Shown piece after piece: positions 1 to 7,991 of a stretch of 12,250 bases of DNA. The notes below the pieces were generated by a model that saw only the letters and a list, made by a program, of their open reading frames with translations, ran no database searches and had not been told where the DNA came from. A program made the translations under genes and the position numbers. Position 1 is the stretch's first letter. Every line of letters starts with the position of its first letter. This DNA comes from Actinomycetota bacterium (GTDB lineage Bacteria; Actinomycetota; Humimicrobiia; Humimicrobiales; Humimicrobiaceae), in assembly GCA_023475715.1 (NCBI GenBank), contig JAMCVO010000771.1, positions 1 to 12,250 of the forward strand, written 5' to 3'.

Positions 1-115
1 ATATTTTTTTCCATTTTATTTTTTTCAATAAATATTGCTACGATTCTTGCTGGAAAAAATATTTATTATTTTTTAAATTAATTATATTTATTACAGGCAT
101 TAATTATAACATATT
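1..115. other. Left-end non-coding stretch downstream of mazG
   Basis: Very AT-rich DNA between the mazG stop codon and the window edge. No stem-loop followed by a T-run is evident in the leftward direction, so mazG has no obvious terminator here. A leftward promoter-like pair overlaps the 3' end of mazG and is listed separately. An ATG on the minus strand at 14-12 could begin a gene that runs off the window, but only about four codons are visible and there is no convincing Shine-Dalgarno sequence, so no gene is called. Confidence 0.5.
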
Positions 116-132
116 TTAACTCTTTTTTGCAA
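103..132 (-). promoter_or_regulatory. Possible leftward sigma70-type promoter at the end of mazG
   Basis: On the minus strand a TTGCAA hexamer (132-127) is followed after 18 nt by TATAAT (108-103). The -10 is a perfect consensus and the -35 matches TTGACA at four or five positions depending on alignment. It would start transcription near position 96 and read off the left edge into the next gene, which is not visible. AT-rich DNA gives such matches by chance, so confidence is low. Confidence 0.3.
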
Positions 133-949
133 TTTCCCAGAGTTTTTCCTTTTCGGCAAGTGATAGATTTTTAAAATCAAGGCCATGTTTTAAAGCATAA
201 TCTTCCATAAAATCAAATCTATCAATGAATTTTTTGCATGTATTTTTTAAACTCTCTTCGCTGTCAATCTTTAAGTGTCTGCTTAAATTTACGATACTGA
301 ACAAAATATCGCCAAGTTCGTCAGATATTTGGGCGATTTTTCCACCCGGAAGTTCCTTTTTCAGTTCTTTAATTTCCTCTTTTATTTTATCAAGAACATC
401 ATTGCTTTTTTCCCAGTCAAATCCAAATCTTGCAGCTCTTAATTGTATTTCATTGGCATAATGAAGTGATGGCAGCATTTTGGGGATATTCGTAAAAACA
501 GACAAATCCTGGCTCGACTTTTCTTTTCTCTCCTCTTTTTTTATATCTTCCCAGTTTGCCAGAATTTCCTGGCTGCCTGCTACCACTTTATTCCCAAAGA
601 CATGCGGGTGTCTCCTGACAAGCTTATTCAAAATGCTTCGAAGCACGTCATTTATATCAAATTCAGAATTTTCCCGGGCAATCTGGCTGTGAAACACGAT
701 CTGGAGAAGGATATCTCCAAGCTCTTCTTTTAATCCCTGGTAACTTCCACCCTCAATTGATTCAACAGCTTCGTAAGCTTCTTCAACGAGGTTTTTCTTG
801 ATAGTTTTATGCGTTTGCTCCCTGTCCCAGACACAACCTTTCGAAGACCTTAGCTTTTCCATAACAGCAACAAGGATTAAAAACAATTCCCCCGGATTTT
901 TTATATCACCTAAGTTGTTCAACAGTTTTTCTGTTAATTCAATTGTCAT
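116..949 (-). CDS. mazG: MazG nucleoside triphosphate pyrophosphohydrolase
   Basis: Cytosolic enzyme that hydrolyses (d)NTPs to NMPs and pyrophosphate and cleans non-canonical nucleotides from the pool. The 277-residue product is close to the E. coli length (about 263) and has the full two-domain layout. The N-terminal MazG domain has the WDREQTH segment at 41-47, the metal-binding EExxE at 56-60 and ExxD at 76-79. A second MazG-like domain holds a DELGD segment near 209-213. Both acidic motif sets are intact, so the enzyme is probably active. The ATG at 949 is preceded on the minus strand by AAGGCGG, an acceptable ribosome-binding site. The gene lies 17 nt behind the parvulin gene and is the last visible gene of the leftward block, matching the mfd-to-mazG proximity known in Actinobacteria and Bacillus (yabN). 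Confidence 0.95.
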   Translation of the reverse strand: MTIELTEKLLNNLGDIKNPGELFLILVAVMEKLRSSKGCVWDREQTHKTIKKNLVEEAYEAVESIEGGSYQGLKEELGDILLQIVFHSQIARENSEFDINDVLRSILNKLVRRHPHVFGNKVVAGSQEILANWEDIKKEERKEKSSQDLSVFTNIPKMLPSLHYANEIQLRAARFGFDWEKSNDVLDKIKEEIKELKKELPGGKIAQISDELGDILFSIVNLSRHLKIDSEESLKNTCKKFIDRFDFMEDYALKHGLDFKNLSLAEKEKLWEIAKKS

Positions 950-966
950 TGGCTTCCGCCTTAGCC

Positions 967-2274
967 TTAAGTGGTCCCGGTTGTATCTTCCGTTCCCGTT
1001 GTTCCTGTTGTTGCGCTGCTTCCTGTAGTGCTGTCAGTGCTTGATGTACCAGTGGACGGAGTATCGCTTGTGCCTGTACCCTGATTATTTTTATTAATGT
1101 CAAGAAGCGCACCCTTGAGATCAGTAGTATATATTATATTCGTCTTAAGTATAAGTTCAGATACAAATTTATCCCACTCACCGCTTTGCCTGCTATTTAA
1201 AAGATAGGATTTAATCGAGTCAGTTACTTCACCGAAATCTTTAATATATGGATCTTTATGGTCTGTAACTTTGATTAAATGATAGCCATATGTAGTTTCT
1301 GTAACATCGCTGACTTCTCCAACTTTTAATGCAAAAGCTGCGTCTTCGAATTCTTTAATGGTTTGGCCTGCACTGATTAATCCTATGTCCCCGCCATTTT
1401 CTTTGCTCGCAGTATCTTCAGAGTATGACTTTGCAAGCGCTGCAAAATCTTCCCCGTTTTTTAATTTATCCTGTATAGCCTTAATTTTATCATAGGCTTC
1501 CTTTTTTAATTGTTCGTTAAGCTCCTGTCCTTCCGGCACATTGAATTTTATCAAAATATGGCTTACCTGAATCTGTTCCGGTACCTTGAATAAGGTTTCT
1601 TTGTTGTCATCATAATATTTCTTAACTTCTGCATCAGAAATTGTTATATTTTTTGTAACGTCCGTAAAAATTTTATTACTGAGAACCTGGCTTTTTATTT
1701 GACTCATTAAAAAATCCTTGCTAATTTTTTTGGCAACCAGATCCTTTTCAAAATCACTCTCGGATGGATAATTTTTTACAATATTCTGATAAGCGTCATC
1801 AATTTCTTTCTGGGTTACCTTAAAATTATTTTTAGCACCATAATTTTCAAGAACATTTAAAACTATTAATGAATCAAGGATATTAGCCTGAAGTGTTTTA
1901 AATTCCGGAGTATTATCTGCAGGAACAGATGTGGGGTCCTGGTTTTTCAGGAATTCAACATATGTGTCTACGGCATTTTGTTTAATACTTGCATCATTGA
2001 CTGTAGCTAAAGTTTTACTGAAGTCAAATTTATAACCAAAATAACCAAAAATCACTCCTGCGGCTACCGCAAGCACTACAATTACACTTACAACCGAAAT
2101 TAAAATTTTAGCTGTTTTAGTTAAACCCTTTTTGGTTTCCTGGACAATTTTGGGTTTTGGCTGGTTTTTAAGTGTCTTTTTTTTCGCTCTCTGGATCTCT
2201 TTTGTTTCTTCCTTTTCATTTATTATTTCTTCATCATCCCAGTGATAAACTTTCTTTAAATCTTTTTTTTTCAT
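967..2274 (-). CDS. Membrane-anchored parvulin-type peptidylprolyl isomerase (SurA/PrsA-like)
   Basis: Likely folding catalyst on the outer face of the cytoplasmic membrane. It has 435 residues. A lysine/glutamate-rich N-terminal segment of about 56 residues should stay in the cytoplasm. One membrane helix follows at about 57-80, then a SurA_N-like helical chaperone region (about 85-230), then a PpiC rotamase domain (about 234-338) with the family's QVSHIL start, GGDIG loop and GYHLIKV end. The last 40 residues (from about 396) are almost entirely Gly, Ser, Thr, Asp and Pro. There is no lipobox, so unlike PrsA it is anchored by an uncleaved helix and not by lipid. It sits between mfd and mazG, 78 nt after mfd and 17 nt before mazG. 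The ATG at 2274 has only a weak GAAG-type ribosome-binding site. The fold assignment is firm; the substrates are unknown. Confidence 0.88.
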   Translation of the reverse strand: MKKKDLKKVYHWDDEEIINEKEETKEIQRAKKKTLKNQPKPKIVQETKKGLTKTAKILISVVSVIVVLAVAAGVIFGYFGYKFDFSKTLATVNDASIKQNAVDTYVEFLKNQDPTSVPADNTPEFKTLQANILDSLIVLNVLENYGAKNNFKVTQKEIDDAYQNIVKNYPSESDFEKDLVAKKISKDFLMSQIKSQVLSNKIFTDVTKNITISDAEVKKYYDDNKETLFKVPEQIQVSHILIKFNVPEGQELNEQLKKEAYDKIKAIQDKLKNGEDFAALAKSYSEDTASKENGGDIGLISAGQTIKEFEDAAFALKVGEVSDVTETTYGYHLIKVTDHKDPYIKDFGEVTDSIKSYLLNSRQSGEWDKFVSELILKTNIIYTTDLKGALLDINKNNQGTGTSDTPSTGTSSTDSTTGSSATTGTTGTEDTTGTT

Positions 2275-2352
2275 TATTATCTTCGTTCAATTTGAATCCT
2301 TTTTTATAATTGTTTTAATAATATTAAATTTGCTTTATATGTTCCCGGATTT
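2275..2352. other. Gap between mfd and the parvulin gene
   Basis: This 78-nt AT-rich gap is the longest spacer inside the leftward housekeeping block. I find no clear hairpin terminator and only weak promoter-like hexamers, so transcription probably continues from mfd into the parvulin gene. An additional promoter cannot be excluded. Confidence 0.4.
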
Positions 2353-5300
2353 TTAAATAAAGCCTATTATATCACTTAAAGTGCTTAATACTAAATCTAA
2401 ATCTAAATTTTTGACAGGATTTTTAATAAGAACCTCTCCGCTTCTTGGCAAATAGACAAGATTGGGATTTTTATCGCTCATTTTAACAGCATTTGCAGCG
2501 CTCATCATTATTTTTTTCAGAAATATTCCCCTGCTTGAATTATAAATGATCTTTTCAATTTTAGCTTTTTTTAATATATTTTTTATAATAGCAATATTGA
2601 TTAAATTTTTTACCGGTTTTGGAACATTCCCAAACCTGTCAGCAATGCCTGAAGCTATTCTCTTTATATCCTCATCACTTTTAGCACTGCCTAAAGCTTT
2701 GTAAATATTTACTCTTTCTTTTTCATTTTTTATATAATTTTTTGGAATATAAGCACTCACAGGAAGCTCTATATGCACATTGATATCTTCCTCTACTGCA
2801 ATGCCTTTCAGCTTTTCAACTTCTTCCTTTATTATCTGGCAGTACATATCAAATCCTACACTATTAATATGCCCATGCTGTCTGGCTCCTAAAAGTTCTC
2901 CGGCACCCCGTATTTCCAGGTCTTTCATTGCTACTTTGTATCCTGAACCAAGTTCAGTATAATCTGAAAGCGTTTTAAGCCTTTGGAACGACTGGAAATT
3001 CAGATGCATTCTATCAGGATAAAAAAAGTAGGCATAAGCTTTTTCAGATGATCTTCCGACTCTTCCTCTGAGCTGATATAGCTGAGCCAGCCCAAACCTG
3101 TGAGAGTCTTCAACAATAAGAGTGTTTACATTGCTGATATCCATGCCCGACTCAATAATTGAAGTGGTGAGGAGTATATCGTACTTTTTGTTTAAGAAGT
3201 CCTGCATTATTTTTTCAATTTCTTCACCTTCCATCCTTCCATGAGTGACAGCAATACTTGCATCAGGAATAAGTATCTGAAGACGATATTTTTTTTCCTG
3301 CAAGCCTGCTATTCGGTTGAAAACATAATAAACCTGACCACCCCTTTTGATTTCTCTTTCAACCGCCATCTTGATGACGAGATTATCTTTTTCACCAACA
3401 AAAGTTTCAATAGGGACTCTTCCTACAGGATGAGTTTCAATCAAAATAATATCTCTGATTCCCGTAAGCGACATGTATAAGGTCCTTGGGATTGGGGTTG
3501 CAGAGAGTGTCAGGACATCAACTTCTTTTTTAAGCAGCTTTATTCTCTCCTTACTGTTTACCCCAAATCTCTGCTCTTCATCCACTATTACAAGCCCCAG
3601 ATCATTCGGCCTTATGTCATTGGAAAGCAACCTGTGGGTACCGATAAGCATGTCAATCCTGCCATCTTTAAAGTTTTTCAGGATTTCATTTTGCGATTTT
3701 TTGGACCTGAATCTGCTGATTACCTCTACAATAACTGGAAAGTTTTTATATCTTTCGCTGAATGTTCTGTAATGCTGGTCAGCAAGTATTGTGGTAGGGA
3801 CAAGCATTAAAACTTGTTTGCCGTTTTCAATTGCCTTGAAAGCTGCTCTAATGGCAATTTCTGTTTTCCCAAAGCCAACATCTCCGCAGAGCAATACATC
3901 CATCGGCTTTGAATCCTGCATTACGGTTTTAACATAATCGATTGCTTTAAGTTGATCTGCGGTTTCAGAAAACGGGAACAAATCCTCCATTTCTTTCTGC
4001 CATACATCATCCTGAGTAAATGAAAAACCTTCCTTTAAATTCCTTTCTGCATATAATGATGAGAGATCGATAGCCAGCTTGTGAACCGAGGTTCTTGCCT
4101 TCCTTTTGAGATTTTCCCATTGTTTTGGATTTAATGCGGTAATTGTTGGATTTTTATCACCAATGTATTTATGGATTCTGTCAGATTGCCATGCAGGCAC
4201 ATAAAGCCTGTCATTATTTGCATATTCTATAAGGAAATATTCCTTTTTACTATCACCAATCTGTTCAGAAACAATTTCAAGATACTTACCTATACCATGA
4301 GTCTTGTGAACAATATAATCTCCGGGGCTGAAATCCTCATAATCCTTTTCAATTACTGCCTCCATTGAATCCTGGCTATATTCCAGCTGTTCATATATGT
4401 CAAGCTCACCGTACAGAGAGGTAGATTTAGATTCATAGCCTCTGAACAATTTGCTGTCAATCATATTTACCACAGCATGGTTAAGGGTGAAAAAATCAAT
4501 TACATCAGTACACTGACTATCATTACCGGAACTTTTGCCCGAAGTATAATTTTTAAAAGATATGCTGCTGTCAAGTAAAATTTCAGTCACTTTTGCCCTT
4601 CTCTTTTGACTTTCAAGGGAAATTATTGTGATTTTTTTCTTTTTCAAATCTTTTTTTAAATTCTGTATAAAAATTTCAGAATTACCCAGGCTTTTTTTCT
4701 GTCTGGAAATTCCTTCAAAAACGAAAGCTCCTTCTTTATCTGCTTCAAGAAATGAAGAGGTAATATTTAACCTGTAATCAAAAGAATCATTTTCGGCAAA
4801 ATCCTTTTTTAAAATAACAGAATTTAATTGTATGTCAGCCATTTTTAAATTTTCATCGTCTTCAAAATCAACTGACTTTATAAGCATATCTATGTCGCTT
4901 TTTATTTTTAAATTTACTTCAAGGGGATCACAGACAATAAAACCAAATTCTTTTATATATTCTTTAGCAATTTGAAAAATTGAAACCATTTCTTCTGATT
5001 GATTAAATTGCTCATTCTGAAGAATGACCGCTTCTCCTGGCGCTTCCCAGGGATTAAGATTTGGAAATATCGATATACTTTCCAGGCTTCCTGCAGATTG
5101 CTGAGAATCAACGTCATAAATTATTATTTTTTCAACATTTTCATCCATCAAATCAATTCTTACAGGTTTTTCAGCGGTGACATCAAATATGTCAATGATA
5201 TCGCCCTTTGCACTGAATTCACCCTTGTCAAAAACTTTGTTTACACGCTCATAACCAGTATTGACAAGCTTTGAGATTAATTCATCCCGGTTCAGACTCT

Positions 5301-5742
5301 CTTTGGATTTTATAACTATGCTGTTTTGCCGGTTTATTTTGGATTTTGGTATTAAGTCTATTATAGAGCTGCTTGTTAATATGATTATGAAAGGTTTTTC
5401 CCCATCCCTATATTCCATAATCTTCTTAAAAACTTCAAGCCTGGCTGACAAATTCTCAATACCGGCAGCAGACTTGGTCTTTAAAAAAGAACCCCTGCCA
5501 ATTGTAGGATAGAAAAGAATTTGTACGCCGCCTACCAGCGGGTTTAACTCCATGGAAAGTTCGCTAGCCCTGTCAAGTGTCGAGGTTAGAACCAGTAGCG
5601 GAAATTGAAATTCATTAAGAAAAGACCCGATTAAAAAAGGCCAGATGCTCTCATCTGCAATAAGATTGGCCTTATGTGAATTTTTGTATTTTTCTATAAA
5701 ATCAAGCCATAGCTCTTCTTTATTAAAATTATTTATAAACAT
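2353..5742 (-). CDS. mfd: Transcription-repair coupling factor Mfd
   Basis: ATP-driven DNA translocase that removes RNA polymerase stalled at lesions and recruits UvrA. The 1129-residue length is normal for the family (about 1150). The N-terminal part is the UvrB-like module. A CarD-like RNA polymerase interaction domain starts near 470 with GDYIVHKTHGIGKY. The translocase follows with Walker A GDVGFGKTE near 620-628, DEEQ near 720, the LSATPIPRT motif and motif VI QLRGRVGRS. The C-terminal TRCF domain occupies about 985-1090. All helicase motifs look intact. The ATG at 5742 shares its A with the pth stop codon (TAATG), so translation is probably coupled to pth. The pth-mfd adjacency matches Bacillus. 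Confidence 0.97.
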   Translation of the reverse strand: MFINNFNKEELWLDFIEKYKNSHKANLIADESIWPFLIGSFLNEFQFPLLVLTSTLDRASELSMELNPLVGGVQILFYPTIGRGSFLKTKSAAGIENLSARLEVFKKIMEYRDGEKPFIIILTSSSIIDLIPKSKINRQNSIVIKSKESLNRDELISKLVNTGYERVNKVFDKGEFSAKGDIIDIFDVTAEKPVRIDLMDENVEKIIIYDVDSQQSAGSLESISIFPNLNPWEAPGEAVILQNEQFNQSEEMVSIFQIAKEYIKEFGFIVCDPLEVNLKIKSDIDMLIKSVDFEDDENLKMADIQLNSVILKKDFAENDSFDYRLNITSSFLEADKEGAFVFEGISRQKKSLGNSEIFIQNLKKDLKKKKITIISLESQKRRAKVTEILLDSSISFKNYTSGKSSGNDSQCTDVIDFFTLNHAVVNMIDSKLFRGYESKSTSLYGELDIYEQLEYSQDSMEAVIEKDYEDFSPGDYIVHKTHGIGKYLEIVSEQIGDSKKEYFLIEYANNDRLYVPAWQSDRIHKYIGDKNPTITALNPKQWENLKRKARTSVHKLAIDLSSLYAERNLKEGFSFTQDDVWQKEMEDLFPFSETADQLKAIDYVKTVMQDSKPMDVLLCGDVGFGKTEIAIRAAFKAIENGKQVLMLVPTTILADQHYRTFSERYKNFPVIVEVISRFRSKKSQNEILKNFKDGRIDMLIGTHRLLSNDIRPNDLGLVIVDEEQRFGVNSKERIKLLKKEVDVLTLSATPIPRTLYMSLTGIRDIILIETHPVGRVPIETFVGEKDNLVIKMAVEREIKRGGQVYYVFNRIAGLQEKKYRLQILIPDASIAVTHGRMEGEEIEKIMQDFLNKKYDILLTTSIIESGMDISNVNTLIVEDSHRFGLAQLYQLRGRVGRSSEKAYAYFFYPDRMHLNFQSFQRLKTLSDYTELGSGYKVAMKDLEIRGAGELLGARQHGHINSVGFDMYCQIIKEEVEKLKGIAVEEDINVHIELPVSAYIPKNYIKNEKERVNIYKALGSAKSDEDIKRIASGIADRFGNVPKPVKNLINIAIIKNILKKAKIEKIIYNSSRGIFLKKIMMSAANAVKMSDKNPNLVYLPRSGEVLIKNPVKNLDLDLVLSTLSDIIGFI

Positions 5743-6299
5743 TAATTATACTTGTTCATTGCAAAATTAATTCCGTTTTCAACATAATCCTTTAAAGCTT
5801 CGATGCTTATCGGAATAATAGAATCAAGTTCGCGAGTCTCCTTCATTTTAAATTTGGACAAGACAAAATCTGCAGGATCCTTATGCCCAAGGGGTCTTCC
5901 AATACCAAACCTTAGTCTGTCAAAATCAGAACGTCCAAGCTTTTTTACAATTGATTCAAGACCATTATGGCCGCCTGTTCCGCCTCCCGATTTAAACTTT
6001 ATTTCTCCAAACTCAATATCAAGATCGTCATGGATAACTATCATTGATTCTATCTTGTCTTCAAAGTGTTTAATCACCTTTAAAACTGCAGAGCCGCTGT
6101 TATTCATGAAAGTGCAAGGTTTTACGCAAAGCAGGTCTTTCCCGGCATATTCTGATTTAATGAGAATAGAGTTAAATTTGGAAATCTGAGCCAGTATTCC
6201 TGTTTCTTCACTGAATTTATCGAGTATTACAAAACCAATATTGTGCCTTGTCTGCTCATAATCTTTACCGGGGTTGCCAAGGCCAATAATTAATATCAT
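5742..6299 (-). CDS. pth: Peptidyl-tRNA hydrolase
   Basis: Cleaves the ester bond of peptidyl-tRNA released from stalled ribosomes, recycling the tRNA in the cytosol. The 185 residues match the usual Pth length. The signature GLGNPGKDYEQTRHNIGF lies at 6-23 and carries the catalytic His19 and Asn9. A second signature with the HDDLD core follows near 89-93, and the GGGTGGHNGL loop near 103-112 provides the substrate-binding Asn. The start ATG overlaps the rplY stop in an ATGA arrangement (4 nt), and the stop shares one base with the mfd start, so rplY, pth and mfd are likely translationally coupled. This ctc-pth order is standard in Bacillus (spoVC). Confidence 0.97.
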   Translation of the reverse strand: MILIIGLGNPGKDYEQTRHNIGFVILDKFSEETGILAQISKFNSILIKSEYAGKDLLCVKPCTFMNNSGSAVLKVIKHFEDKIESMIVIHDDLDIEFGEIKFKSGGGTGGHNGLESIVKKLGRSDFDRLRFGIGRPLGHKDPADFVLSKFKMKETRELDSIIPISIEALKDYVENGINFAMNKYN

Positions 6300-6982
6300 T
6301 TTTCTTCTTTTTCCTTATCAGAAACCTTTTCCTTTGATATCACCTCTGGTTCTGCAGCAGCAGCTTCCTCTTCCTCGACTGGAACTTCTTCAACAACAAG
6401 GTGCGTTGGATGAATGATAGAAACTATTATTTCTTCAGGATGACTTAAGACTTTTATCTCACTGCCGATGGTCAAATCAGATACTTTTATAATATGTCCC
6501 ATCTTTAAATCTGTAATATCGTAAGTTATCCTTTCAGGAATTTGCATTGGCAGACATGAAATATGCAGTTCCCTTAACCCATGCTGAACGACTCCGCCTT
6601 CTTCTTTAACTCCAATTGATTCTTCCTCATTTAATATTACCACAGGAACAGTAGTTTCCACTTCTTTCTCCATTTTAATTCTGTAAAAATCAATATGCAT
6701 AAATTCATGAGTAAAAGGATTTTTCTGAGTGTCCTTTATAATAGCAATTTCTTTTTTATTTTTACCGCCAATGTTCATCGTCATCTCAATAATTAAACTG
6801 GCAGCGCTTTTACCCTTTAAAATTTCCTTTAACTTCCTGGAATCAATTTTTATGCTTTGTGGTTCTTCTGCCTGGCCATAAATTGTTGCAGGAATAAAAC
6901 CACCAGCCCTTAACCTTCTGGATGAATTATTTTTTAATTCTTCTTTACTTCTGGTTTCTACTTTTAAAGAAACATTGCTCAT
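6296..6982 (-). CDS. rplY: Ribosomal protein bL25, long CTC/TL5 form
   Basis: 5S rRNA-binding protein of the large ribosomal subunit. The 228-residue product is the two-domain form (CTC in Bacillus, TL5 in Thermus), not the short E. coli L25. The N-terminal L25 domain covers about 1-95 and includes the AIIKDTQKNPFTHEFMHIDF segment near 79-98. The C-terminal TL5 beta domain covers about 100-195. The final 30 residues form a Glu/Lys/Ala-rich tail, common in this form. The ATG at 6982 is preceded on the minus strand by AAGGTGG, a strong ribosome-binding site about 7-8 nt upstream. It lies 28 nt after prs and overlaps pth by 4 nt. Confidence 0.95.
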   Translation of the reverse strand: MSNVSLKVETRSKEELKNNSSRRLRAGGFIPATIYGQAEEPQSIKIDSRKLKEILKGKSAASLIIEMTMNIGGKNKKEIAIIKDTQKNPFTHEFMHIDFYRIKMEKEVETTVPVVILNEEESIGVKEEGGVVQHGLRELHISCLPMQIPERITYDITDLKMGHIIKVSDLTIGSEIKVLSHPEEIIVSIIHPTHLVVEEVPVEEEEAAAAEPEVISKEKVSDKEKEEK

Positions 6983-7010
6983 AATAACCCCACCTTAAAT
7001 AGAATATTTA

Positions 7011-7979
7011 TTATACCAAATTTTCTCCCTTGAATAAGGAGCTCACAGATTTGCAATGATAAACTTTTTTTATAGTTTTTGCAAGAAGCGGAGCAATTGA
7101 AACCACTTTTATTTTATCCTGTCTGAATTCTTTATTAATAGGCAGTGTGTCGGAAACTATAATTTCTTCTGCCTTTGAATTTTCAAGAAGCTCTATTGCA
7201 TTACCTGAAAAAATGGCATGAGTGGCGCCTACAAATACTCTTCTCGCTCCGAATCTGATAAGCATATCAATAGCTTCTACTATGGTGCCTCCCGTATCTA
7301 TCATATCATCAAAAATAATTGCATCCTTATCCTCAACGTCTCCAACAAGATGGTCCATTTTTGCCTGGTTAGGTCCAGGTCTTACCTTATCAAGAATTGC
7401 AAGCGGAAAATGCAGCTGATTTGCGAAAATACTTGCTCTTTTGACACCACCGACATCGGGACTGACAATGACACCTTTTTTTATATTCCTGGTTTTGAAA
7501 TAATTTGCAATTATAGGTATTGCAGTCACATGATCTACCGGAATATCAAAGAAGCCCTGTATTGTTGCAGAATGCAGGTCTGAAACAATAAGCCTGTCTA
7601 TTCCGGCAACCGAGAGCAGGTCGGCAATCAATTTAGCAGTTATTGGTTCCCTGCCTTCTGATTTCTTATCCTGTCTTGCATACCCATAATGCGGGATTAC
7701 ACAATTTATAATTCCAGCTGACGCTCGCTTAAGAGCATCTATCATTATAAGCAGCTCCATTATATTGGCATTTATAGGCTCACTGCATGTCTGAATAACA
7801 AAAACATCTGCACCCCTGACACTCTCGTCAAACCTGATATAAATTTCACCGTTTTTAAACTTTGTTCTTGTTACCTTACCCAGATTCATTTCAAGATTCT
7901 CTGCAATTTGTGTTGCCAGTTCAGGATTGGATGATCCTGAAAATAAAATCATCTTTTTATTGGTAGGATAGTCCTTCAT
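7011..7979 (-). CDS. prs: Ribose-phosphate pyrophosphokinase (PRPP synthetase)
   Basis: Converts ribose 5-phosphate and ATP to PRPP, the precursor for purines, pyrimidines, histidine, tryptophan and NAD. The 322 residues fit class I bacterial Prs (about 315). Visible features are the N-terminal FSGSSNPELA segment, the YARQDKK ATP-binding stretch, DLHSATIQGFFDIPVDH near 133-149, the SPDVGGVKRA segment, and the PRPP loop DDMIDTGGT near 223-231. The ATG at 7979 is preceded on the minus strand by AGGGGGAC at a good distance. That ribosome-binding site begins directly beside the adapter sequence at 7994-8009, so everything upstream of the prs leader must be treated with caution. glmU upstream and ctc downstream match known synteny. 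Confidence 0.97.
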   Translation of the reverse strand: MKDYPTNKKMILFSGSSNPELATQIAENLEMNLGKVTRTKFKNGEIYIRFDESVRGADVFVIQTCSEPINANIMELLIMIDALKRASAGIINCVIPHYGYARQDKKSEGREPITAKLIADLLSVAGIDRLIVSDLHSATIQGFFDIPVDHVTAIPIIANYFKTRNIKKGVIVSPDVGGVKRASIFANQLHFPLAILDKVRPGPNQAKMDHLVGDVEDKDAIIFDDMIDTGGTIVEAIDMLIRFGARRVFVGATHAIFSGNAIELLENSKAEEIIVSDTLPINKEFRQDKIKVVSIAPLLAKTIKKVYHCKSVSSLFKGENLV

Positions 7980-7991
7980 TATTTAGTCCCC

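Noticed and set aside
225..1028. Plus-strand open frames antisense to mazG and the end of the parvulin gene
   Set aside because: They are low-complexity Ser/Phe/Leu-rich mirror readings of well-supported genes and have no recognisable domains.
970..1090. Repetitive triplets at the parvulin 3' end considered as a tandem repeat or array
   Set aside because: The bases do not repeat with a fixed period; they encode a Gly/Ser/Thr-rich tail.
2780..6189. Plus-strand open frames antisense to mfd and pth
   Set aside because: They overlap fully conserved genes on the other strand and show no family motif or ribosome-binding site.
6310..6400. Repetitive-looking stretch in the rplY 3' end
   Set aside because: It simply encodes the Glu/Ala/Lys-rich C-terminal tail common in long-form L25 and is not a separate repeat element.
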